Source of the DNA: CADEED01 sp043747875
GTDB taxonomy: Bacteria; Pseudomonadota; Gammaproteobacteria; Steroidobacterales; Steroidobacteraceae
DNA length: 64,000 bases
NCBI GenBank assembly: GCA_043747875.1
Contig: JAYTOI010000078.1
Coordinates: forward strand, 1-64,000
Direction of reading: 5' to 3'
Part shown: positions 16,769 through 25,655 of the stretch, piece by piece
How positions within the stretch are numbered: position 1 is the first letter of the stretch
Layout: each line of letters opens with the position of its first letter
Position numbers and translations under genes: made by a program
Notes under the pieces: generated by a model
Told to the model about the DNA's origin: nothing
The model's database searches: none
The model's input: the letters and a program-made list of their open reading frames with translations, nothing else

Positions 16769-17712
16769 TTACGGTGCACCAGCGCCGGCACCGCGACCAC
16801 GAGAATCAACAGTACTCCGACGAAGATCGACATCACGATGCCTGGGATGTTCATGAGTCCGAGCCCGAATGTCACGAGACCGAACACCAACGCGGCCAGT
16901 ACGACGCCGAGAATGCTGCCCTTGCCGCCCCATACGGAAATGCCACCGAGTATCACCATGCTGATGATTTCCAGCTCCCAGCCTTGCGCGATCGACGGGC
17001 GGGTCGAGCCCAGTCGCGAGGTCAGCAGCACGGCCGCCAATCCACTGAACAGTCCGGTGAGAGCGAACAACGCGAATCTATATTGGTTCACCGGCAACCC
17101 CGCGAATCGGCTCGCCGTGGGATTGGCGCCGATGGCGTACACGGCGCGGCCCCACCGCGTGCGGTGCAGGAACAGCGCAAACACCACGGCGAAGAACGCA
17201 AACAACGCGAGCTCGATCGAGACCGGCCCGAGCAGATAGCCCTGGCCAAACTGCGCGAACGAATCCGGATAGTCCTTGAGTACGCGGTCGCCGAGCATCG
17301 CGTATGCCGCGCCGCGGAACAGCGTCATGGTGCCGATCGTGGCGACGATCGACGGCACGCGTCCCAGCGTCACCAGCGCGCCATTGACTGCGCCGGCCGC
17401 GAGGCCCGTGCCGAGCCCGATGGCCATCAGTCCGGGCGTGCCGACACCCTGTGCCGCGCCGAGGCCCATCGCCACCGACGCGAGCGCGATGATGCCCGCG
17501 ACCGAGATGTCGATCTCGCCGGCGATCACGAGCAACGCCAACGGCAGGGCGACCAGCGCGCGTTCGGTGAAATTGAACGTGGCTTCGGACAAGGTGTCGA
17601 CGCTGAGGAAATACGGCGAGAGCGACGAGAACACGACGAACTCGAGCACCAGCACCACCGCCAGCATCGACTCCCAATGCAACGACTTGGGCAGCAGTCT
17701 GGCGAGCCTCAT
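16765..17712 (-). CDS. rhaQ: Sugar ABC transporter permease RhaQ-like
   Basis: A 315-residue integral membrane permease of the RbsC/AraH (CUT2) family, with about 8-10 hydrophobic helices. The conserved LVIAGEIDISVAGIIALASVAMG and AIGANPTASRFAGLPV segments correspond to the EAA-like loop and family motifs. The ATG at 17712 overlaps the stop of the upstream permease by 4 bp, and the gene's own stop overlaps rhaK. Together with the second permease and the ATPase it should form the inner-membrane channel for rhamnose uptake. Confidence 0.9.
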   Translation of the reverse strand: MRLARLLPKSLHWESMLAVVLVLEFVVFSSLSPYFLSVDTLSEATFNFTERALVALPLALLVIAGEIDISVAGIIALASVAMGLGAAQGVGTPGLMAIGLGTGLAAGAVNGALVTLGRVPSIVATIGTMTLFRGAAYAMLGDRVLKDYPDSFAQFGQGYLLGPVSIELALFAFFAVVFALFLHRTRWGRAVYAIGANPTASRFAGLPVNQYRFALFALTGLFSGLAAVLLTSRLGSTRPSIAQGWELEIISMVILGGISVWGGKGSILGVVLAALVFGLVTFGLGLMNIPGIVMSIFVGVLLILVVAVPALVHRK

Positions 17713-18701
17713 GCGCCGTGCGCCTCGAGGGTCGCGCGTTTGCTCTCGCGGCGGCGCGCCGACAGCAACACCGCAACGAGGATGACCGCGCCGTTGATGA
17801 ACATCTGCCATAACGGCGAGATGCCGAGCCTCGGCAGGCTATTGGCGATGATGCCGATGAACAGGCAGCCCAGCACGACGCCGACCGCCGAGCCTACGCC
17901 GCCCGCAATGGCCACACCGCCGATGAGGCAGGCGGCGATGACCTGCAGCTCGACGCCCAGCGCAACGTCGGTGGACGCGACCGCGAAGCGCGCCACCCAC
18001 AGATAGCCGCACACACCCGCGATGGCGCCACAGACGGTGAACGCCCAGAACTGCATGCGGCCCGAGTCGATGCCCGAATATGCCGCCGCTTGCTGGTTAC
18101 CGCCGGCGGCGAACAGGTCGCGCGCCAGCCGCAGGTGGCGCAACGCGAGGACGAATGCTGCGGCCACGCCGAGCGCCAGCCAGGCGAGCAGCGTGAGCCC
18201 GAGGAAAGTATGCCGCGTGAATGCGACGAACTCAGGCGACATCTCGTGCTCGTTCACCCACGTGCCGTGCGACAGTAGATAGATGATGCCGCGGTACACG
18301 GACATCGTGCCCAGCGTCACGACGATGGGTGGCAGCCGCAGCTTCCACACCAGGACGCCATTGAACGCGCCGAGCAGCGCGCCGGCACCGAGCGACAACG
18401 CGAGTGCCACGGCTACCCCGGCACCCGGAAAGGCGCGATCGACTTGCGCGGCGAGCATGCCGCACAGCGCTAGATTCGCAGCTACGGACAGATCGATGCC
18501 GCGCACCAGTATTACGAGCATCTGGCCGAGCGCGAGCAGGATGAGGATCGCGGTGTCGTCGAACAACTCGGCGACGTTGCGCGCGCTCGCGAAACCGGGC
18601 ACACGCCACGCCACCAGCCCGAACAGGGCGAGCGTCAACACTCCGAACGCCAGATCGCGGCGTGCGCCATCCGACCAGCGGCGCCTGAGGGTGGCGCTCA
18701 T
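17709..18701 (-). CDS. rhaP: Sugar ABC transporter permease RhaP-like
   Basis: A 330-residue CUT2-family permease and paralogue of the downstream one. Motifs LVILVRGIDLSVAANLALCGM and AAGGNQQAAAYSGIDSGRM are typical, with many hydrophobic helices and a basic C-terminal tail. Two different permease genes side by side is the arrangement of Rhizobium rhaPQ, whereas ribose-type systems often use one. It overlaps the ATPase gene by 4 bp. Confidence 0.9.
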   Translation of the reverse strand: MSATLRRRWSDGARRDLAFGVLTLALFGLVAWRVPGFASARNVAELFDDTAILILLALGQMLVILVRGIDLSVAANLALCGMLAAQVDRAFPGAGVAVALALSLGAGALLGAFNGVLVWKLRLPPIVVTLGTMSVYRGIIYLLSHGTWVNEHEMSPEFVAFTRHTFLGLTLLAWLALGVAAAFVLALRHLRLARDLFAAGGNQQAAAYSGIDSGRMQFWAFTVCGAIAGVCGYLWVARFAVASTDVALGVELQVIAACLIGGVAIAGGVGSAVGVVLGCLFIGIIANSLPRLGISPLWQMFINGAVILVAVLLSARRRESKRATLEAHGA

Positions 18702-20155
18702 GCGTCGCTGGCCGCGCGCAACAGCGCTTCGCTGCTGGCCGTGGCGCGCGTGAACTCACCACGCAACTTTCCCCGCCGCATCACGAGCACGCGATCGGAA
18801 ACGCCGAGAATCTCCGGCAGATCGGACGAGATCATGAGCACCGCATTGCCGGCGCGTGCGTACTCGGTCGTCACCGCGTGCACGGCGGCCTTGGCGCCGA
18901 CGTCGATGCCCTTGGTAGGCTCATCGAGGATCAGCACGCCCGGCTTGCGCGCCAGCCACTTCGCGATGACGACTTTTTGCTGATTGCCACCCGACAGGCT
19001 GTGCACGCTCTGCTCCGGACCATGCGCCTTGATGGCGAGGGTCTCTATCCACTGTCGAGCCAGGGCGTCCTCGCGCGCGGCATGCGCCCAGCCCCGCGGC
19101 GCCAGCGTCGCGAGGTTCGGCAGCGCGATGTTCGCCGCCACCGAGAATGGCTGGATGCTGCCCTGCGACTGGCGATCCTCGGGCACCAGCGCGATGCCGC
19201 CCGCCGCGGCCCGCGGTGCCAGCGTGACGCTGCCTGAGTCCGCGCGGTTGATGCCGAACAGCACCTGCGCGAGCTCGGTGCGCCCGGCACCGACCAGCCC
19301 GTACAGTCCGACGATCTCACCCGCATGCAACGCGAACGAGACTTCGGCGAATTCGCCCGCGCGTCCCAGTCCAGCCACCTGCATCAGCAGCTCGCCGGGC
19401 ACGGAAGCCGCGTGCGGGAAGAGCTGCGACACTTCGCGTCCCACCATGAGCCGGACCAGCTCGTCACGGTTTGCTTCCGCGAGCAGGCCCGCGCCCACCG
19501 CCGCCCCATCGCGAAACACGGCGTAGCGGTCGGCGAGCTCGAAGACCTCGTCGAACTTGTGGCTGATGAACAGCAACGCGACACCGGCGTCGCGCAATGC
19601 GCGAATCCTCCCGAACAATTCGACGCATTCGCGCTGCGACAGCGAGGCCGTGGGTTCGTCGAGGATCAGCACGCGCGATTCGTTGACGAGCGCACGCGCG
19701 ATCTGCACCACGTGCTTCTGCGCGATGCTCAAACTACCGGCGGGCGTCGTGGCGTCGAAGTCCGCGTCGAGCTCGCGCAGCGCATCCGCGGCGCGTGCCT
19801 GCAGCTCGCGCCAGCGCACGATGCCGCGGCGCGCCGGCTGCGAGTTCACGAACAGGTTTTCCGCCACGCTGAGGTTGTCGAACACCAGGCATTCCTGATG
19901 CACGACGCCGATCCCCAGCGCACGCGCGTCATCCGGATTCGCGATGCGCACGGGGTTGCCGTCGACGCGGATCTCGCCGGCGTCGGGCTGGTGCACGCCC
20001 GACAGGATCTTCACCAGTGTGGATTTGCCGGCGCCGTTCTCGCCCAGCAACGCGGTCACCGAGCCGCGATGCAGCTCGAGGCTGGCGTTCTCGAGCGCGC
20101 GCGCGCCACCGAACGATTTTCGGATGCCGGCGAGCGACAGGAAGGGCGAAGGCAC
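18698..20155 (-). CDS. rhaT: Sugar ABC transporter ATPase RhaT-like
   Basis: A 485-residue protein with two tandem ATPase domains, as in RbsA/AraG. The first has Walker A GENGAGKSTL, Walker B ILDEPTASLS and follows FGGARALEN. The second has the degenerate Walker A GLVGAGRTEL, the signature LSGGNQQKVVIAKWL and Walker B ILDEPTKGIDVG. The start is a GTG at 20155 with no clear ribosome-binding site. It energises import with RhaP/RhaQ. Note that rhaT is the Rhizobium name and is unrelated to E. coli RhaT, an H+ symporter. Confidence 0.92.
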   Translation of the reverse strand: MPSPFLSLAGIRKSFGGARALENASLELHRGSVTALLGENGAGKSTLVKILSGVHQPDAGEIRVDGNPVRIANPDDARALGIGVVHQECLVFDNLSVAENLFVNSQPARRGIVRWRELQARAADALRELDADFDATTPAGSLSIAQKHVVQIARALVNESRVLILDEPTASLSQRECVELFGRIRALRDAGVALLFISHKFDEVFELADRYAVFRDGAAVGAGLLAEANRDELVRLMVGREVSQLFPHAASVPGELLMQVAGLGRAGEFAEVSFALHAGEIVGLYGLVGAGRTELAQVLFGINRADSGSVTLAPRAAAGGIALVPEDRQSQGSIQPFSVAANIALPNLATLAPRGWAHAAREDALARQWIETLAIKAHGPEQSVHSLSGGNQQKVVIAKWLARKPGVLILDEPTKGIDVGAKAAVHAVTTEYARAGNAVLMISSDLPEILGVSDRVLVMRRGKLRGEFTRATASSEALLRAASDA

Positions 20156-20175
20156 GGAATCGCGAGCCGCAGCCG

Positions 20176-21189
20176 TCAGAAGATCTTCGCGAAATCCGCC
20201 ACGTTGTTGGCGTCGTAGATGAACGGCTTTGCCATGGCGCCGACGCCGTCGGCGCCGAAAGTGATGGGGCCCATGCGGCCGGCCAACACCGGCTGCTTCG
20301 CGTCACCGCCGCGCGCCAGAGCGACGGCGACTTGCGTGGCGCTGTAGCCGAGATCGATGGGGTTCCAGATCGCGAACTTCGGCACCACGCCTTTTTGTAC
20401 GTAGCCGGCGAGCTCCGACGGCAACCCGAGTCCCGTCACCTTGATCTTGCCCGTGAGTCCCTGGTCTTCGACGGCGCGCGCCGTCGCGACGATGCCGACC
20501 GAGCTGATGCTGACGAGCACGACGAGATCCGGGTGCTGCTTGATCAACGCGACGGCCTCGCGATACGACTTGTCGGAGACGTCGTCACCGTACACCACGC
20601 TCACCATCTCCAGCCCTGGATGCTGCGGCAATGCCACGCGGATCTGCTCGAGCCAGGAATTCTGATTGGTGGACGTGGGAGTCGCGGACACCACGGCGAA
20701 TTTGCCTTTCGCCTGCCCATCTAGCTGGGGAGCCAGCTCGGCCGTCAACGCGACCACGGTTTCGCCGATCAGCTCATCGGACGACGGCGCGAGATGCACC
20801 ACGCGACCCGCAGGCGCCACCGCAGAGTCGTAAGACAACACTTTGATGCCGCGCTCCATTGCTCGCTTGAGCTGGGGCACGAGCGCATCGGGGTCATTCG
20901 CGGACACCACGATGGCATCGACGCGCTGCGCGATCAGCGACTTCAGTACTTCGATCTGGCCCTCCGCAGTTGGGGTGGTGGGCCCGGTGAAGATGACTTC
21001 GGCATCGAGCTCTTTCGCGGCTTCCTGCGCGCCTTTGTTCACGGCGTCGAAGAAGCCATTGCCCAGCGACTTGGCGACCACGCCGATACGCGTGCGCGCG
21101 GGCTTTCCCGGCTCGGCGTCTTTCTTGCCACATCCAGCCATCGCCACGACCGCGACCAGCAAGGCCGCCGCCAGCATTCTTCTCTTCAC
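20176..21189 (-). CDS. rhaS: Sugar ABC transporter binding lipoprotein RhaS-like
   Basis: A 337-residue periplasmic-binding protein of the RbsB type. It begins with a lipoprotein signal (MKRRMLAAALLVAVVAMAGC) whose lipobox Cys is followed by GKKDAEPG, so it is probably tethered to the membrane. Family features: GNGFFDAVNKGAQEAAKEL, LIAQRVDAIVVSANDPDAL and the KVTGLGLPSELAGYV hinge area. The GTG start at 21189 has GGGGG six to seven bases upstream. It should capture rhamnose for RhaT/P/Q. The name follows Rhizobium usage; it is not the E. coli AraC-type RhaS. Confidence 0.9.
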   Translation of the reverse strand: MKRRMLAAALLVAVVAMAGCGKKDAEPGKPARTRIGVVAKSLGNGFFDAVNKGAQEAAKELDAEVIFTGPTTPTAEGQIEVLKSLIAQRVDAIVVSANDPDALVPQLKRAMERGIKVLSYDSAVAPAGRVVHLAPSSDELIGETVVALTAELAPQLDGQAKGKFAVVSATPTSTNQNSWLEQIRVALPQHPGLEMVSVVYGDDVSDKSYREAVALIKQHPDLVVLVSISSVGIVATARAVEDQGLTGKIKVTGLGLPSELAGYVQKGVVPKFAIWNPIDLGYSATQVAVALARGGDAKQPVLAGRMGPITFGADGVGAMAKPFIYDANNVADFAKIF

Positions 21190-21209
21190 TGCAAACCCCC
21201 GGCCCGCCC

Positions 21210-22013
21210 TCAGGCGAGCTTCTTGATTTCGTCGTTCTCGGTCACCTTCGCGACGATGACCTTGATGCCCGCGGCCTGGAAGTCTTCGAGTTCCTCGGGC
21301 TTGGCGCCTTCGTCCGTGACGATGGTGTTGATGCGATCGAGACCCGCGACGATCATCGCCGACTTGCGCCGCAGCTTCGAGCTGTCGGCCATGACGATCA
21401 CGTGCTCGCTGCGCTTCAAGAGTTTGGTCTGCGCCTGCACGATGAGCGGATCGGCCTCCATCATGCCGAAGCGGTTCAGCCCGTAGCAGCCGACGAACAG
21501 TTTGTTGCCCCAGAAGCTCTCGATGGTGTCGTTCTCGAACGGACTGAGCACGATGTTCTGCTCGCGGAAGATCGTGCCACCCGGCAACGTGATGCGATTG
21601 CGGCTGGTCGCGAACAGCTTCGCGGCGATCGGGAACGAGTTGGTGAGGATGTCGAGATCGGAGTCCTGCAGGAACTCCACCAGCGCGAACGTAGTAGTGC
21701 CGCCATTGATGATGATGCTTTCGCCCGGCTCGATGAGTTCCGCTGCGGCGCGCGCGATCGCACGCTTCTGGGGCACGCTCACGTCCTGACTCATCGCAAA
21801 TGGCATTCCCACCAGATGCGGCTGGTGCCGCGGACGCACTGCTTCGGCGCCGCCGCGGATGCGCTTCACTTCGCCCCGCTCCGCGAGCGCGTTGATGTCG
21901 CGGCGAATCGTGGCCTCGGATGCGCCCAACAAGTCGAGCAGATCGCCGACACTCACAATCGAGCGTTCGTCGACGAGCTTCAAAATCAGGTTATGGCGTT
22001 CTTTTTCCAGCAT
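21210..22013 (-). CDS. rhaR: DeoR-family regulator of the rhamnose regulon
   Basis: A 267-residue DeoR/GlpR-type regulator. The N-terminal helix-turn-helix is visible (LLGASEATIRRDINALAERGEVKRIRGGA), followed by the sugar-phosphate-binding domain with INGGTTTFALVEFL and ADSSKLRRKSAMIVAGLDRI. DeoR regulators usually repress and respond to a phosphorylated sugar, so rhamnulose-1-phosphate is a likely effector. It starts 138 bp from the divergent rhaD, and an imperfect 16-bp direct repeat (22036-22067) in that gap is a candidate operator. The same arrangement (rhaR divergent from rhaDI) is known in Rhizobium. Confidence 0.88.
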   Translation of the reverse strand: MLEKERHNLILKLVDERSIVSVGDLLDLLGASEATIRRDINALAERGEVKRIRGGAEAVRPRHQPHLVGMPFAMSQDVSVPQKRAIARAAAELIEPGESIIINGGTTTFALVEFLQDSDLDILTNSFPIAAKLFATSRNRITLPGGTIFREQNIVLSPFENDTIESFWGNKLFVGCYGLNRFGMMEADPLIVQAQTKLLKRSEHVIVMADSSKLRRKSAMIVAGLDRINTIVTDEGAKPEELEDFQAAGIKVIVAKVTENDEIKKLA

Positions 22014-22035
22014 TGCGGCACCCCGGATGGAAGCC

Positions 22036-22067
22036 GTGATCGATTATGAACGTGATTGATTGTATAT
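22036..22067. promoter_or_regulatory. Candidate RhaR operator: 16-bp direct repeat
   Basis: GTGATCGATTATGAAC is followed immediately by GTGATTGATTGTATAT. The shared core is GTGATYGATTRT. It lies 23-54 bp upstream of the rhaR ATG and about 85-116 bp upstream of the rhaD ATG, in the only intergenic space of the regulon, which makes it the best candidate operator. Binding is inferred. Confidence 0.4.
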
Positions 22068-22151
22068 GACGGCTTCGTGTGTTACACAGCCTTCCCGCTA
22101 AGAATAGCGAGCAGGACGCATACTCTAGCGCCTGCCGACCGGAGAATTTGG

Positions 22152-24284
22152 ATGAGTGTGGTTCAGATCGCGCCCCAGGCCAGTCTGGAAATCGAAAACC
22201 GTTGGGACGATGCCCACGCATCCCGGCTTTCGCACGCCGAACTGCTGCTCTATCGCTCCAATCTGCTCGGCAGCGACAAGCGCATCACCAATTTCGGTGG
22301 CGGCAACACGTCAGCGAAGATAAAGGAGAAGGATCCGCTCACCGGTCAGGAAACCGACGTGCTGTGGGTCAAAGGCTCCGGCGGCGACCTCGGCACCATG
22401 AAGCTCGACGGCTTCTCCACTCTCTATATGGAGAAGTTTCTCGCGCTCGAGAAGTTCTATGGCGGCAAGGATCCGGACAGCGTGCTCGTGCCGCTGTACG
22501 CGCACTGCGCGTTCAACCTGAACCCGCGTGCCGCCAGCATCGACACACCGCTGCATGGGCTCATCTCCCGCGCGCACGTCGATCACATGCACCCGGACGC
22601 GCTGATCGCCATCGCGGCGTCCGCCGATTCGAAGAGGCTGACCGAGGAGATCTTTGGCGGCGAGATCGGCTGGGTGCCGTGGGTGCGTCCCGGCTATGAG
22701 CTCGGCCTGAAACTGCGCGAGCTCACGCAGCAGAATCCGAAGTTGAAAGGCGCGGTGCTCGAGGCACACGGCCTGTTCACCTGGGCCGATACGTCGAAGG
22801 CCTGCTACGAGAACACGCTCGACATCATCAACAAGGCGACGACGTGGTTAACGGAGCGCGCTCGCGGCAAGCGTCCCTTCGGCAGCGTGGTCGCGCCGCC
22901 GCTGACCATCGACCGGCGCCATGAAATCGCCGCCGGCATCATGCCGACCATCCGCGGCGCCATCTCGACCGCGCCGGAAGGCGTCGCGGCCATCATCAAG
23001 GTGGGCCACTTCGACGACAGCGAAACCGTGCTCGATTTCGTCGGCGGCGAGAAGCTCGCCGCGCTCGCCGCACTGGGTACGTCCTGCCCCGATCACTTCC
23101 TGCGCACCAAGATCTGGCCGCTCGTGCTGCCGTTCGATCCGGCGAAGGATTCCATCGCCGATCTCGCCGCGCGCGTGAAGCCGGCCATCGCGGCGTACCG
23201 CGAGAAATACGCGGGCTATTACGACCGTTGCAAGCGCCCCGACTCGCCGAAGATTCGCGACGCCAACCCAGTGGTCTACCTGGTGCCCGGCGTCGGCATG
23301 ATCACTTTTGCGGCGGATAAAGCTACCGCACGGATCGCCGGCGAGTTCTACGTGAACGCCATCAACGTGATGCGCGGCGCCGCCAGCGTGTCCACCTACC
23401 GCGGCCTGCCCGAGCAGGAAGCGTTCGACATCGAATACTGGCTCCTCGAAGAAGCGAAGCTGCAGCGCATGCCCAAGCCGAAGGCACTGGCGGGACGCGT
23501 GGCGCTGATCACCGGCGGCGCCGGCGGCATCGGCCTCGCGACCGCGCGGCGCCTCATGGATGAAGGCGCGTGCGTCGTCATCTGCGACATCGACCGCGAA
23601 GCGCTCGTGGGCGCCGAAACCGAACTCAAGAAAAAGTACGGCCACGACGTCGTGGCCAGTTCCTGGGTGGACGTGACGCGCGAGGACGCGGTGGCCGCGG
23701 CCTTCCGCGACAGCTCGTGGAAATTCGGCGGCGTCGACATCTGCATATCGAATGCGGGCATCGCCTCCGCCGCGCCCGTCGAGGACACGACTCTCGCGCT
23801 CTGGCAACGGAACATGGACATACTGTCCACGGGCTACTTCCTGATCGCGCGCCAGGCATTCCAGCTGCTGAAACTGCAGGGCATCGGCGGTTCCATCGTA
23901 TTCATCGGCTCGAAGAACGCGCTGGCCGCCTCACCAGGCGCCGCTGCCTACTGCACGGCCAAGGCGGCCGAACTGCATCTCGCCCGTTGCCTCGCGCTCG
24001 AGGGCGCGCCGCTCGGCATTCGCTGCAATGTCGTGAATCCTGATGCCGTGCTGCGCGGCTCGCGCATCTGGCAGGGCGAATGGGCCACGCAACGCGCCGC
24101 GCAGAACAAGACCAGCGTCGACAATCTCGAGACCGTGTACCGCGAACGCAGCCTGCTCAAGCGCAGCGTTTATCCGGAAGACGTCGCCGAGGCGGTGGCA
24201 TTCTTCGCCTCGGAGCGTTCGGCCAAGTCGACCGGCAACATCGTGAACGTCGACGCCGGTAACGCGGGCGCGTTCACGCGCTAG
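22152..24284 (+). CDS. rhaD: Bifunctional rhamnulose-1-phosphate aldolase/lactaldehyde dehydrogenase
   Basis: A 710-residue fusion. The N-terminal part (about 1-430) is a class II aldolase-like domain with ITNFGGGNTSAKI and the metal-site pattern SRAHVDHMHPDALIAI. The C-terminal part (about 445-710) is a short-chain dehydrogenase with the Rossmann motif LITGGAGGIGLATA and the active-site Y-x-x-x-K in AAYCTAKAAEL. This is the RhaD/RhaEW type. It splits rhamnulose-1-phosphate into DHAP and L-lactaldehyde and oxidises the latter to L-lactate. The ATG at 22152 follows GGAG by seven bases. It is first in the operon with rhaI and an L-lactate dehydrogenase gene. Confidence 0.93.
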   Translation: MSVVQIAPQASLEIENRWDDAHASRLSHAELLLYRSNLLGSDKRITNFGGGNTSAKIKEKDPLTGQETDVLWVKGSGGDLGTMKLDGFSTLYMEKFLALEKFYGGKDPDSVLVPLYAHCAFNLNPRAASIDTPLHGLISRAHVDHMHPDALIAIAASADSKRLTEEIFGGEIGWVPWVRPGYELGLKLRELTQQNPKLKGAVLEAHGLFTWADTSKACYENTLDIINKATTWLTERARGKRPFGSVVAPPLTIDRRHEIAAGIMPTIRGAISTAPEGVAAIIKVGHFDDSETVLDFVGGEKLAALAALGTSCPDHFLRTKIWPLVLPFDPAKDSIADLAARVKPAIAAYREKYAGYYDRCKRPDSPKIRDANPVVYLVPGVGMITFAADKATARIAGEFYVNAINVMRGAASVSTYRGLPEQEAFDIEYWLLEEAKLQRMPKPKALAGRVALITGGAGGIGLATARRLMDEGACVVICDIDREALVGAETELKKKYGHDVVASSWVDVTREDAVAAAFRDSSWKFGGVDICISNAGIASAAPVEDTTLALWQRNMDILSTGYFLIARQAFQLLKLQGIGGSIVFIGSKNALAASPGAAAYCTAKAAELHLARCLALEGAPLGIRCNVVNPDAVLRGSRIWQGEWATQRAAQNKTSVDNLETVYRERSLLKRSVYPEDVAEAVAFFASERSAKSTGNIVNVDAGNAGAFTR

Positions 24285-24329
24285 CAGACCTCTCTATCTA
24301 GTTTCTTCACCAGTTTTCCCGGGGGACTC

Positions 24330-25628
24330 ATGGCCTTCGCCGATCCGCGCGATGCGAGTTACATCGCGTCGGCCAACCAGCCGCATGCCGCCACGCTCGC
24401 CGGCGACTACGCGTACCTCGGTTCACAACTCGAGCGCCGCGGCATCAAGATCGACGAGGTCACGAAGGCCGTCGCGAACTTCAAGGTGGCGATCCCCTCC
24501 TGGGGCGTGGGCACCGGCGGCACGCGCTTCGGCCGCTTTCCTGGACTCGGCGAGCCGCGCAACGTGTTCGAGAAGCTCGAAGACTGTGCCGTCATCCACA
24601 GGCTGACTGGCGCGACGCCGACCGTGTCGCTGCACATTCCCTGGGACCGCACCGACGACTACCAGGGGCTGCGCGAGCGCGGCGCCGCACTCGGTCTCGG
24701 GTTCGACGCGATGAACTCGAACACGTTCCAGGATCAGCCTGGACAAAAGCTCTCGTACAAGTTCGGCAGCCTGACGCATACCGATCCCGCCGTGCGCGCC
24801 CAGGCCGTAGCGCACAACCTCGACTGCATCGCGGCAGGCAAGGCGCTCGGCTCGAAGGCGCTGACCGTCTGGATCGGGGACGGCGCGAACTTCCCCGGGC
24901 AGTCGCATCTCGGCCGTGCGTTCGTGCGCTATCTCGAATCCACCGAGGCTATCTACAAGGCGCTACCCGACGACTGGCGCATGTTCATCGAGCACAAGAT
25001 GTACGAGCCGGCGTTCTACGCCACCGTCATCCAGGACTGGGGCAGCTCGCTGATGGCGGCGCAGACGCTCGGCCCCAAGGCTTTTTGTCTGGTGGACCTC
25101 GGCCACCACGCGCCGAACGTCAACATCGAGATGATCGTCGCTCGGCTGGTGCACGCGCAGCGTCTCGGCGGCTTCCACTTCAACGATTCGAAGTACGGCG
25201 ACGACGATCTCGACGCCGGCGCCATCGAGCCGTTCCGCCTGTTCCTGGTGTTCAACGAGCTGGTGGAGGCGGAGCTGGCCAAGGCGCCTAACTTCCGCCC
25301 GGCGCACATGCTCGACCAGTCGCACAACGTCACGGACCCCATCGAAAGTCTCATGACGAGCGCGATCGAGCTGCAGCGTGCCTACGCCCAGGCGTTGATC
25401 GTAGAGCGGTCCGCACTGCACGAATACCGCATCGGCAACGACGTGCTGATGGCCGCGCAAACGCTGAAGCGCGGATTCACCACCGATGTCACGCCCATCC
25501 TGCAGCAGGCGCGCGTGCAGGGAGGCGCCGCGCTGGATCCGGTTGGCGCGTATCGCAAGAGTGGTTATCGCGCGCAATGCGCTGAAAATCGACCGGGCAA
25601 GCAAAGCCTCGGCGGTGGCATAGTGTAG
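24330..25628 (+). CDS. rhaI: L-rhamnose isomerase (Rhizobium/Pseudomonas type)
   Basis: A 432-residue TIM-barrel isomerase converting L-rhamnose to L-rhamnulose. Its sequence resembles the RhaI type used with RhaD fusions, not E. coli RhaA. Metal-binding segments are visible: MFIEHKMYEPAFYATVIQDW, LVDLGHHAPNVNIEMIV and GGFHFNDSKYGDDDLDAG, which supply the Glu, Asp and His ligands. GGGGGACTC precedes the ATG at 24330. The 45-bp gap after rhaD suggests one transcript. Confidence 0.92.
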   Translation: MAFADPRDASYIASANQPHAATLAGDYAYLGSQLERRGIKIDEVTKAVANFKVAIPSWGVGTGGTRFGRFPGLGEPRNVFEKLEDCAVIHRLTGATPTVSLHIPWDRTDDYQGLRERGAALGLGFDAMNSNTFQDQPGQKLSYKFGSLTHTDPAVRAQAVAHNLDCIAAGKALGSKALTVWIGDGANFPGQSHLGRAFVRYLESTEAIYKALPDDWRMFIEHKMYEPAFYATVIQDWGSSLMAAQTLGPKAFCLVDLGHHAPNVNIEMIVARLVHAQRLGGFHFNDSKYGDDDLDAGAIEPFRLFLVFNELVEAELAKAPNFRPAHMLDQSHNVTDPIESLMTSAIELQRAYAQALIVERSALHEYRIGNDVLMAAQTLKRGFTTDVTPILQQARVQGGAALDPVGAYRKSGYRAQCAENRPGKQSLGGGIV

Positions 25629-25655
25629 TCAGGACTCGCGCCTCGCTCGCCTTCC

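Noticed and set aside
22078..22088. TGTGTTACACA before rhaD as a CRP site
   Set aside because: Only four bases pair on each side and the spacing is unlike TGTGA-N6-TCACA.
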